Of a stretch of DNA of 64,000 nucleotides, positions 44,564 to 53,361 are shown piece after piece. The stretch is from NCBI GenBank assembly GCA_031286065.1, contig JAITUZ010000017.1, positions 1 through 64,000 on the forward strand. Direction: 5' to 3'. How positions within the stretch are numbered: the stretch's first letter is position 1; every line of letters begins with the position of its first letter. Source of the DNA: Candidatus Methanimicrococcus odontotermitis (GTDB lineage: Archaea > Halobacteriota > Methanosarcinia > Methanosarcinales > Methanosarcinaceae). A program made the position numbers and the translations under genes. The notes beneath the pieces were generated by a model, which was not told where the DNA came from, searched no databases, and worked only from the letters and a program-made list of their open reading frames with translations.

Positions 44564-45376
44564 ATGCCATTTCTAATTCCGGTTTATTATTACAGACAAT
44601 GGAGATATGCGCAGCATTTAATTGAAACCGGCTATTGTAAGCGTGTAAAATGCATATATTTAAAAGGAAGAAGATGCGGTCATGGTCACCGACCACTTAT
44701 CATGGAAGAAGAACACGTATTTACATGCTTAAGTGTGAAAAAATCAAATCCTGCAAAAAAAGCCATTCGCCGAGTAAAAAGATTAATAAGGAATCTAAAA
44801 TCAGATATTGTTTATGGAACAAAAATCCGAAATCGCGGAACAGTAATCCTGAAAAACGAGCACGGAATAATTGTAGTACAGGAACCAAACGGAAGCTGGA
44901 GTTTGCCTGGCGGCGGGATAAACATAAATGAATCAGATATGGAATGCGCATTGAGGGAATTAAGAGAAGAAACCACAGTAAAAGGAAAAAATTCAAATTA
45001 TCAATTTGAAATTAAAGGTCGAATTCACAGAGATCGACATGGGAAACGTTATATAAATTTATATAAAATATTTGAAATCACCGAATATGAAAACAAACCG
45101 AGGCCATCAAACGAAATTAGAAAAATCGGATATTGGAGATCGGGAAAATACATGAGATTAACATCTACAACTAAAAAAATCCTGGATATATATCAAAGAC
45201 CATGGAGAACACCGCAATTCAGACAATATTGCAAGTCGGTAAACTGTGCGTATGGAGATGAGAACGGTTGCGGAATAGATAGACCGGAGTTAAATCCGCC
45301 GGATGAACCGTCAACATGTTTTGAAGATGGCGTTCCATGTTGTTATGATATGCGTTCATTGGATGACGGCCATTAA
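44564..45376 (+). CDS. Nudix hydrolase flanked by two related Cys-rich (putative Zn) modules
   Basis: Nudix box GGININESDMECALRELREETTV; YCKRVKC...CGHGHRP...TC and YCKSVNC...CGIDRP...TC. Confidence 0.9.
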   Translation: MPFLIPVYYYRQWRYAQHLIETGYCKRVKCIYLKGRRCGHGHRPLIMEEEHVFTCLSVKKSNPAKKAIRRVKRLIRNLKSDIVYGTKIRNRGTVILKNEHGIIVVQEPNGSWSLPGGGININESDMECALRELREETTVKGKNSNYQFEIKGRIHRDRHGKRYINLYKIFEITEYENKPRPSNEIRKIGYWRSGKYMRLTSTTKKILDIYQRPWRTPQFRQYCKSVNCAYGDENGCGIDRPELNPPDEPSTCFEDGVPCCYDMRSLDDGH

Positions 45377-45480
45377 TTAACAACAATTCGGCAGAAAATA
45401 CTTATATAAAGATGAAAATAATAACGTATTGAAATGAATTGGCTTTACCAGAGCCAAAACATCTTTAAAACCAAACCTCG

Positions 45481-45852
45481 ATGAATATGACACAAACAAC
45501 AATTAGCGGAGCTCCCGCTGTAGATTTTACAGGTAAAGTCATTGAATACATTGCATATGGCGCAGGCGCCAAAGGCAAAAGAGACGGACGATACGAAATT
45601 CTGAAAATGTCCGGAATTTCAAGCACACATTTTTTAGTACTCGGCCAAAATATCAATACAAAACTGTATGTTGTTTTTGAAGCCGACCTTTACTCATTTA
45701 ATACTGCTCCCACCCTTGTTTATCCGTCGTATTTAATCAAAAGTCCAGAATTTGCGGAACAAAATTATAATAACCGTCTAAACAAAATCAATCGGCTGAA
45801 AACTCCGATGGATGAAGTCCGAAATATTGACAGATTGCCGGCGGTGGTCTGA
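45481..45852 (+). CDS. Provirus hypothetical protein
   Basis: Operonic ORF, TGA stop, adjoining next gene. Confidence 0.65.
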   Translation: MNMTQTTISGAPAVDFTGKVIEYIAYGAGAKGKRDGRYEILKMSGISSTHFLVLGQNINTKLYVVFEADLYSFNTAPTLVYPSYLIKSPEFAEQNYNNRLNKINRLKTPMDEVRNIDRLPAVV

Positions 45853-46281
45853 ATGGTTCAGGATTTGGCAACATTGTGCCGGGATCTCGGAACAATTTTG
45901 GAAATGAAGGAATCCGTGTCTCTTTTAGAAATAGTCGCATTGACGGAGGAAAAGCAGCTTCGAATTAAGGCTGTCATAGATTTACTCATGCTGAAGGACA
46001 AAAGCATTGAAGTGAAAGGAACGACATACACCTACAAACCGATAAAACAAGATGCCATCGTTTTGTATCTTGTATTCACAACGAACTCAATCGTTGACTC
46101 ATTTTATTTTGACCCGGAAGAACCATCTCCGACTGCGGCAGAAATTGCTGAAAAGAATTTTGTGGCCGCTTTTCGGGATGAAAATGAAGCCATGGGTTTT
46201 GCGCACAACAATGGTTTTCAAGTGCTTAAAATTGAAGAATTTATTCCTGAAGAAGATGATGAGCGTCTGTTGGTGATATGA
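45853..46281 (+). CDS. Provirus hypothetical protein
   Basis: Operonic, end-to-start contiguous with neighbours. Confidence 0.65.
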   Translation: MVQDLATLCRDLGTILEMKESVSLLEIVALTEEKQLRIKAVIDLLMLKDKSIEVKGTTYTYKPIKQDAIVLYLVFTTNSIVDSFYFDPEEPSPTAAEIAEKNFVAAFRDENEAMGFAHNNGFQVLKIEEFIPEEDDERLLVI

Positions 46282-48753
46282 ATGACCATCAGACCAAATG
46301 GGAAAAAAGTTTCAACTCCGAATCCGGATGAAATTTTCAAAGACATGAATCCGAGAGTTTACACTAAAGAGGATTTAAAAAAACACGAAGACCGATTGAA
46401 AGAAATTTCAAAAGCCGAAACTGGATGGAAATTAGAAATCGTTGCTGTCCAGGAACAAACCATTGCTACATGTATCGGCTTTGAAACGCCACACAAAGGG
46501 CTTTAGGATATTCTTGTTGAATTTGAATATAATAAGAAAAAGAAAGGAAAAGCAAAATACACATTCAATTTCACAATTAACGAATTTAATGACAAACTGC
46601 AGCATGTTGAGAAAAATCTCAAAATCAATACCATAAACCCGATTGCAAAAGATGAAAAGTTTGAAAATGAACTGAAGACTTTTTTAACCGAAGCAGGCTA
46701 CAGCAAAAAGTATCTTCACATAAAAATGGCAACAGGAAGTATTCTGAGCATCTGGCAAGAATGGGAACCAAAAGAATTTCAAGCCTTATTTCCAGAAATG
46801 GTTTATAAATCTCCAAAATTAGATTACGCACCGGAAGATTGGATTTACCAAGACTGGATTATTGATTATCCGTATGATATCGATACGAGGAATGGCAAGC
46901 TTTACCGTTACATCATCAACAAAACAGAAGATGGCGATGACATCAAAGTACTGATTTCGGATTTGGTACTGGTTACAGCTGAGTACCAAGATATGGCCAA
47001 GGAAAATGAAATTTATTTCCGGTACCTAATCAGAAATGGCAAACGGAAAGTACAGACATTCATGATGTCAGCCGGAAAAATTTCAGACAAGGAATTCATG
47101 GATGACATTCGCCGCTGCATCATTGTGATTTATGGAGAGGAGAAGCATTTCAACCGATTTTTAACACTGTTCGCAATGCGGAACCGTGATGAAAAGAAAT
47201 TAGCCCATTATTACTTCAGTTCCCGGACAGGTTGGATCACACTTGAAGGAAAACAGTATTTCTTACTCGGAAGCCGTTTTTTTGACATAGAAGATAATTA
47301 TATGAGTCCGGCAGTTCCGACCGATGAGCTGGCCGGTCATGAGGAGTTTTTTGCCGGCATTGCAGATTCCGGAAACTATAGCGAATGGATTAAAGAATGG
47401 ATACCGGCTATTCAAGCTGAGGATCCGACCGGCTGTCAAATCTTCCTTGAGAACACAAACCTTTGGTTTACCGTTTATGCTCTTTCCGCTTCATTTTTAA
47501 TGAATATGTTTCCGGGAATGGAAAATACATTAATCATTAATAGCGGCACCACGTCTCGCGGAAAATCTACGATCGCAAAAATTGCGGCCAGCATGTTCGG
47601 AGACCCGAAAAAATTCATCACGCTCGGCAGCGGAACAGAAAACGGAATTTGGAATGCCTGGCTGAAATGGAATTATTTGCCGTCAATCATGGACGAATTC
47701 ACAAATACGAAACAAGAAATCAAAAACAAGATTCCGTATTGGTTCAGTGACGGGAAGGAAAAAGCGCGCTTAAATAAAGACGCGACAGCCAAAAGAACGA
47801 ATGAATTCCGTAAAATCGGCTATATTTCACTTGAGAATGATTTTGTGAATCAAGTCATGCGGTCAGGAGTCGATGCCCGTGTGATTCCCATTTATGACGG
47901 TTTGAATCTTCCGGACACTGAAGATGAAGAAGTCAACACCGCACGCGCAACACTCATTGATGATCTGGCCAGAGTGAAATCTCACAAATATTTCGGTTTT
48001 TACAAATATGAACTGCTCAAAACCATCAGCGAGGTGGGAACAGACAGAATAAATGAGATTTATGAAAGTGTTTCAAAAACATATACGACAACAAATGACA
48101 CTTTAACAGCGCGTCTGGGAGCAAGTTTCGCTCTGTTTCATGTTTCGGGGATCCTCGTTGAAATGACAAATGAACGGCTGCAGATCCGCAACCAAACTTC
48201 ATCTGAAGAACTTCATGAAATGGTTGAAACTCGCTGCAAAGAAATTCTGGATCAAGTCGTTCAAAATATCGGTGATCATGATTGGCAGGTTGTTCTGGCT
48301 GATGTCTTGGCCCGTGCGGACAACTCTGAAACTCGCACGCGCTGGCTGACGGACGAGCAATTGATGTACCCGTACCGCCCCGATGATGAATGTTCAATCC
48401 GATATCCGGACAAAATTGAGGCCTGGTTTTGCAATGATGGCATGATTGAATATGTCGATGTGGCACCGGATATTCTCAAAACGGTCTGCATATCAACAGT
48501 GGGAAAACCGTCAATGAATAATGTTTTAAAAGAATGGACGGACAAAAAAATAATCAAACCATTAAGAGATGACCAAAAAACAGTCATGCAACGCCATTAT
48601 GATGTTCAAGGCGGCAAAAAAGTCAGGACACCGGTTTATCGGATTAACCTTCAGAAAGCCAAAGAATTGACCGGATATGATCTGATGTATCGCCGGCGGG
48701 AATTGCTGGATGAAATTCAAAGTGATTTAGAAGATTTTGATTCTACAAATTGA
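46282..48753 (+). CDS. DUF927-like helicase/primase-type ATPase containing an in-frame TAG at codon 75 (candidate pyrrolysine)
   Basis: Track ORFs 46282-46506 and 46726-48753 share one frame with no other stop between; Walker A NSGTTSRGKSTIAKIAASMFGDP; DEFTNT. Confidence 0.82.
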
Positions 48754-48836
48754 GGGATTAAAAGTGACAATAACAGTCGAATAAGGAATCTAATGTTATA
48801 AATTAAGGAATTTAAGGAACAGAGATATTTTGTTTT

Positions 48837-49874
48837 TCACTCCTGTTCCGATAAATTATACTTTGATTTAACTCTTTTTTCAATATCCTCAATCGAAGGA
48901 AGAGTATCTTCAAACTCTTTTGGCAAGTATTCTGTTAATTTATATTCACTTACACCAATGGGTTTTGTCATATCTTTCAAGGCATATTCAGCAATTGTTT
49001 TATTTTTGTTCCGGCATAAAATAAGCCCGATAGAAGGATTATCTTTTTCCTTTTTTAAAAGTTCATCTACGGCTGAGAGATAAAAATTCAACTTGCCGGC
49101 ATATTCCGGTTTAAACATCCCTGCTTTTAACTCTATCACAAAATAACAATGCAGATTCGTATTATAAAAAAGTAAATCAATATAAAAGTCTTCACCGCCG
49201 ACTTCTAAATGATACTGATTTCCAAGAAAAGCAAAACCCGTTCCAAGTTCCAAAAGCAATTTGGAAATATTTGAAACCATCTCATTTTCAATGTCACGTT
49301 CAACCATCTGATCTTTTGCCTCAATAAAATCAAACCAATATGGGTCTTTGAGTGTTTGAACAGCAAGTTCGCTTTGTGCCATATCAAGCCGTGCCGGATA
49401 ATTCGTTGTTTTAGATGCTGAAATTTGGCGCTGGTATAAGTGGGATTCGAGTTGATGTTCTAATACTCCGACTGACCAGTTGTTTTCCGCAGTTTTTAAA
49501 ATATACCACTCCATTTGCCCTCGATCTTTCACTTTATCCAAAATGGACTTATTATGCGTCCACGGAATTTGTGCAGTCACTGACTGCACAAATTCAAGGT
49601 CATTATATGTTGACGCAAATTTTTGCATGTATTTTAAATTCCTCACGGAATAACCTGTAACATTTGGAAAGTCAGCTTTAATGTCCCGCGACAGATTTTC
49701 CACAAATTTATTGCCCCACCGCTTATTTTCAAGTATGATATTTCCGATATTCCAATATAGAGTAAGCAATTCCCGATTCGCGCCGACAACAGCCCTATAC
49801 TGTGCGGTTCTAATTTGAGACTTGATCTCCTCTAAAATACTAAAATATTCGGAATTATTTATCAGCATATGCAT
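48837..49874 (-). CDS. PDDEXK nuclease-domain protein (DUF1016/YhcG family)
   Basis: ARTAQYRAVVGANRELLTLYWNIGNII-like N-term, AQIPWTHN, FYIDLLFYNTNLHCYFVIELKAG...GLILCRNKN. Confidence 0.93.
   Translation of the reverse strand: MHMLINNSEYFSILEEIKSQIRTAQYRAVVGANRELLTLYWNIGNIILENKRWGNKFVENLSRDIKADFPNVTGYSVRNLKYMQKFASTYNDLEFVQSVTAQIPWTHNKSILDKVKDRGQMEWYILKTAENNWSVGVLEHQLESHLYQRQISASKTTNYPARLDMAQSELAVQTLKDPYWFDFIEAKDQMVERDIENEMVSNISKLLLELGTGFAFLGNQYHLEVGGEDFYIDLLFYNTNLHCYFVIELKAGMFKPEYAGKLNFYLSAVDELLKKEKDNPSIGLILCRNKNKTIAEYALKDMTKPIGVSEYKLTEYLPKEFEDTLPSIEDIEKRVKSKYNLSEQE
49565..49595. repeat. Perfect 15-bp inverted repeat (31-bp near-complete palindrome) inside the DUF1016 gene
   Basis: GAATTTGTGCAGTCA-C-TGACTGCACAAATTC. 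Confidence 0.95.
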
Positions 49875-49948
49875 TCTCCAGATATTTTCAACGCATCATT
49901 CATATAAAAACCAAATTGGAATAATTGAAGAATTTATAATCTGAAGAG

Positions 49949-50275
49949 TTAAATTATCTCTTCATCACAATACTCTTTTTCTTCTAATTTTGCCCAGCTA
50001 CGGACAGCCTTGTAAAGTTTCCAAACGGAAAGAAAAAGTAAAATAGGTCCAGCAATCGGACTAAGCATCCGAATGGAAAAACTGGAAAGGTCTTCTAATG
50101 CCAGTTCCATGAGGGTGCTAAACTCCCAATCCCAATAAATGATGGCGAGAAGCACTAAGATATACCAAAACAATAAAATTAAAGATAAAAAAAACAAAGA
50201 AACATAAATCAAAATTGTTCTTTTTATTTTCTTTTTTTCATTGATGACTTCCTGATCAGTGTCTGCAATTGTCAT
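49949..50275 (-). CDS. Small two-TM hypothetical protein
   Basis: 108-aa ORF with two hydrophobic helices. Confidence 0.55.
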   Translation of the reverse strand: MTIADTDQEVINEKKKIKRTILIYVSLFFLSLILLFWYILVLLAIIYWDWEFSTLMELALEDLSSFSIRMLSPIAGPILLFLSVWKLYKAVRSWAKLEEKEYCDEEII

Positions 50276-50420
50276 AAGTATAAAAATACCGGTACAGATA
50301 TAAAATGGTTATGTGAAAATAAAGGAAACTGCAATCATTTTTCAAAAAGTGTTATTTTATAATAAAATAATACTTTGAATTCACACTTGATAAAAAACTT
50401 ACAAAAATTGAAAAAAATAA

Positions 50421-50721
50421 CCATGACAACCATGACAACTTAAAAAATAGGCATATTGCTATTGATAGTTCACTGATGCTTTTTTGATTTACTGTTATTG
50501 TTTTTTTTGTCATGGTTGCATACCATGACAATACCATGACAACCATGACAGAACCATGACAACACCACGACAAAAACAAAGTTGTCATGGTTGTCATGGT
50601 AAAAAATAATGTTGTCATGGTTCCAAACCATGACAAAAAAACAAGCATTAGAAGGATGAAAAGAGAGCGGCAAAAAACAGAATCTGACGGAATCATTTAA
50701 TGTTGTCATGGTTGTCATGGT
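50421..50721. repeat. Iteron-like array: 13 exact CCATGAC/GTCATGG copies plus one variant, in nested inverted arrangement
   Basis: Copies at 50421,50430,50509(-),50523,50534,50543,50554,50584(-),50593(-),50614(-),50628,50705(-),50714(-); variant CCACGAC at 50565. Confidence 0.95.
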
Positions 50722-51025
50722 GAAAAACACATCATTTTTATTTTTTTGAAAAAACTGAAAAAAGCTGAAAAACCGATTTGTGTTACTCCGGAAAAATAAA
50801 AAGACGAACGAATGAGACTTTTAAAAAATAGAGATTCAGAAAAAAGACAAAAAAATTCTGCATTTTATTCAAAAAAAAGACGAAAATTTGATAAAAAATT
50901 GATTTTTTATTATTACAAAAAATAACCGATTGCGTTTTTAAAAATTTTATTCAGGATTTTATTTCGGAAAGAATAAAAAAGAGATGAGGAGACACGAAAG
51001 TATAAAACAGGAACAGGAGAGCATA

Positions 51026-51535
51026 TTATAAAAAATAAACCAAAACTGACAATAAAATATTTCCAAACGTGCAGCTGATCAAAGCGGCCGGTAAAAATCC
51101 GACAAGTCCGGGCGCCGGGCGGTCAGGCTGAAGAAACCGGAACAAAAGCAAGATAGGAACTGACAGAATCATAAAATTGCAAACAATGTCAAGAGCCGGA
51201 AGTGTCCCGATTCCGGGCAAAATCAAACCATCCGGATAAACCGGCAAAAATAGAATTAACCCGGAAAAGATTTTGACATCAGCCGCGCCGATTGAACCGA
51301 ACATGACAGCACCAGCAGAAAAAACATAAGATAGGACAAAAAGAATGATACCGATTATTATTTCGTGAAATGTCACCGATTTTAAAAACAAAAAATCAAT
51401 AAAAATAAAACAAGATACGCAAATCAAAAAAACGCTTAAAAGCAACTTATTTGGAACGCGCCGGGTCTTAATATCCAGCGGCATGAAAATAAAAGCAATC
51501 GACATCATAAATAAAACTGAAGCAATTGTGAACAT
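51026..51535 (-). CDS. Prepilin/preflagellin peptidase-like aspartic protease (A24 type)
   Basis: DIKTRRVPNKL and GxHyD-type GAADVK motif in multi-TM protein. Confidence 0.8.
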   Translation of the reverse strand: MFTIASVLFMMSIAFIFMPLDIKTRRVPNKLLLSVFLICVSCFIFIDFLFLKSVTFHEIIIGIILFVLSYVFSAGAVMFGSIGAADVKIFSGLILFLPVYPDGLILPGIGTLPALDIVCNFMILSVPILLLFRFLQPDRPAPGLVGFLPAALISCTFGNILLSVLVYFL

Positions 51536-51541
51536 GATTTA

Positions 51542-51907
51542 TTACTCCCGGATTCGGACTTCTTTTAAAAACGCTTCAAGGGTTTCCCTCAAAAGGCAGC
51601 TCATTGAACAGCCGATCTTCTCGGCATCACGCTTCAGATCATCCCGCATCTCGGGCGAAACCTGCACCAAGAGAACTTTCCATTTTTTGGCCGAAATTTG
51701 ATCCTTTTGATTGCCGGTGTCGGTCGAAAAATCATGGTCATAATTTTGAAGTTCTTGATGTACCCGATTCCAAACCAGCCTGCAGACGGCTGCCCGGCTC
51801 ATGTTCATCAACTTTGCTTTTCGGTCCAGCTCCGCGGCAGTTGAGCGGCTGATCATGATTCTTATCTGGACTTTTTTGTTCGTTTCAGGCGCCGGTGTTC
51901 CGGCCAA
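51542..51907 (-). CDS. DNA-binding regulator with two tandem ribbon-helix-helix-like domains
   Basis: VQIRIMISRSTAAELDRKAKLMNMSRAAVCRLVWNRV and KVLLVQVSPEMRDDLKRDAEKIGCSMSCLLRETLEAFL. Confidence 0.72.
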   Translation of the reverse strand: MAGTPAPETNKKVQIRIMISRSTAAELDRKAKLMNMSRAAVCRLVWNRVHQELQNYDHDFSTDTGNQKDQISAKKWKVLLVQVSPEMRDDLKRDAEKIGCSMSCLLRETLEAFLKEVRIRE

Positions 51908-51972
51908 AATGACTGCGGTTTCCGTTTGAAATTCCCCCGGGAAAAGCGATTCAAAAATCTCATTGTCTCAAA

Positions 51973-52080
51973 ATTATACAATGCGGTTTAAATAGGAAAT
52001 ATCAGCATTATTGTAATATAATGAATTTTGAAGATTAACATTATACAATATTGTATAAATGCATTCGTTATTGTATTAAT
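51973..52080. promoter_or_regulatory. Divergent regulatory region with perfect 18-bp palindrome TTATACAATATTGTATAA (52041-52058) and extra half-sites
   Basis: ATTATACAAT at 51973, palindrome at 52041, ATTGTA motifs near 52010 and 52069. Confidence 0.7.
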
Positions 52081-52220
52081 ATTGTTTGCCTGAAAGGGCA
52101 GGAGTGATACAAATGACCGTATTAGTCAACAAATCAACAATATTGACGGAAATTTATTGTTCAATTCTCATGATTTGGACAACAGTTCAAAGGAAGGTAA
52201 CAAATAAACTGAAACAGACG

Positions 52221-52559
52221 ATGTCAAACTGGAGAACAGTCATGAGCATCGCTGTTGCGAACGCTTATTCACCGATTAACGGCGCAAAGACCATTTACAA
52301 AACATTTTATGCGGAAGATGCCGTTGAGCGAGGATCTCTAACCGATGCTGTTGTCGGCCTATTCGTTTTTGGTATGGTTTTGGTTGCGGCATACATCGGT
52401 ATCGGCATGGTTGAGCCCTATTTACCAACAAGTGATGGAACGCTTGATGCCGATGCACAGAAGACGCTTGACACCATCCGCGCAGCTCTCGGCATTGCCG
52501 GCGTCTGTATGATTTTCATTTCACTTGGTTTATTGATTGCGACATTGCGCAGCTGGTAA
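52221..52559 (+). CDS. Candidate major capsid protein (two-TM, spindle-virus VP1-like); the track start 52086 is also possible
   Basis: ERGSLTDAVVGLFVFGMVLVAAYIGIGMVEPYLP...AALGIAGVCMIFISLGLLIATLRSW: two hydrophobic helices with short loop. Confidence 0.55.
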   Translation: MSNWRTVMSIAVANAYSPINGAKTIYKTFYAEDAVERGSLTDAVVGLFVFGMVLVAAYIGIGMVEPYLPTSDGTLDADAQKTLDTIRAALGIAGVCMIFISLGLLIATLRSW

Positions 52560-52575
52560 TATCAAGAAGGAAGAG

Positions 52576-52869
52576 ATGGCGATGGATGGAATTCTTTATT
52601 CTTTATTTTCGGCAGTCGCGATTCTCGGCGTCTGGATCGGCATAATTGAATTCCGGCTTTCCCGGTCAACTGACGCGGTCATTTTTCCCGGGACATCTCT
52701 CCTTTTAACAATTTTATTGATGATTTCATCAAAATTTGTAGAAACCGAACTGTTCAGTCCGGCTGAAAGTAATTTCATATTTGCTTTTTGGCTCTGCATG
52801 TTCATTTTAAGCTTTGGATTAATGTTTGTCATGGCTGCCGGAACATTCCGGTCTGAAGGAGTTAAATAA
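52576..52869 (+). CDS. Small three-TM provirus protein
   Basis: Start at MAMDGILYS with upstream AAGGAAG; TAATG overlap with next gene. Confidence 0.7.
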   Translation: MAMDGILYSLFSAVAILGVWIGIIEFRLSRSTDAVIFPGTSLLLTILLMISSKFVETELFSPAESNFIFAFWLCMFILSFGLMFVMAAGTFRSEGVK

Positions 52870-53336
52870 TGTCTGAAATGGGAAATCAATCGGATTACGC
52901 CGGACAAATTACACCGGAAGATATTGTGAAATTGAGGCAAGCCGGCCTCGGAGCCGAAATTTCGAAGTTGTTTCTGGAAGATGAATTTGTCGAAGATATG
53001 ATCTCTCCGGAAGTCAAACCTTATTTTGATGCAATCCGAAAAGTCGGCATCGGACAGTATGATAAAAAAGATGTCGAGAAGCTGTTGAAAAAAATTGACT
53101 CGATGAAAACGACATTCATCATGTCATCAATGGAATCAGAATACACATGGCAGCATGAGCGTGAATTTACGATGCTGAGTGTCCTCGCGATTAAAAACAC
53201 AAGCATGGGAATTGACGGCACATTCCTGAAACGTGCATTCGGCAGCATTCAGGAAACGAATTTGGTTCAGACCATGAACAGTCCGCAGCAAGCGCGGCCC
53301 GGATTAATCGCTTCATTTTTCAGTAAAAAACGATAA
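52869..53336 (+). CDS. Provirus hypothetical protein
   Basis: Operonic ORF with start/stop overlap. Confidence 0.7.
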   Translation: MSEMGNQSDYAGQITPEDIVKLRQAGLGAEISKLFLEDEFVEDMISPEVKPYFDAIRKVGIGQYDKKDVEKLLKKIDSMKTTFIMSSMESEYTWQHEREFTMLSVLAIKNTSMGIDGTFLKRAFGSIQETNLVQTMNSPQQARPGLIASFFSKKR

Positions 53337-53361
53337 TTGAAAAACCTCCGGACGGATTAAA

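Noticed and set aside
50421-50721. Repeat array as a CRISPR
   Set aside because: Short heptamers in both orientations with irregular 2-70 nt spacing; no uniform repeat/spacer structure or cas genes.
50352-50730. Two overlapping minus ORFs (MFFTMTTMTT..., ...VVMVVMVLSW)
   Set aside because: Translations are produced by the CCATGAC/GTCATGG repeat array; non-coding interpretation preferred.
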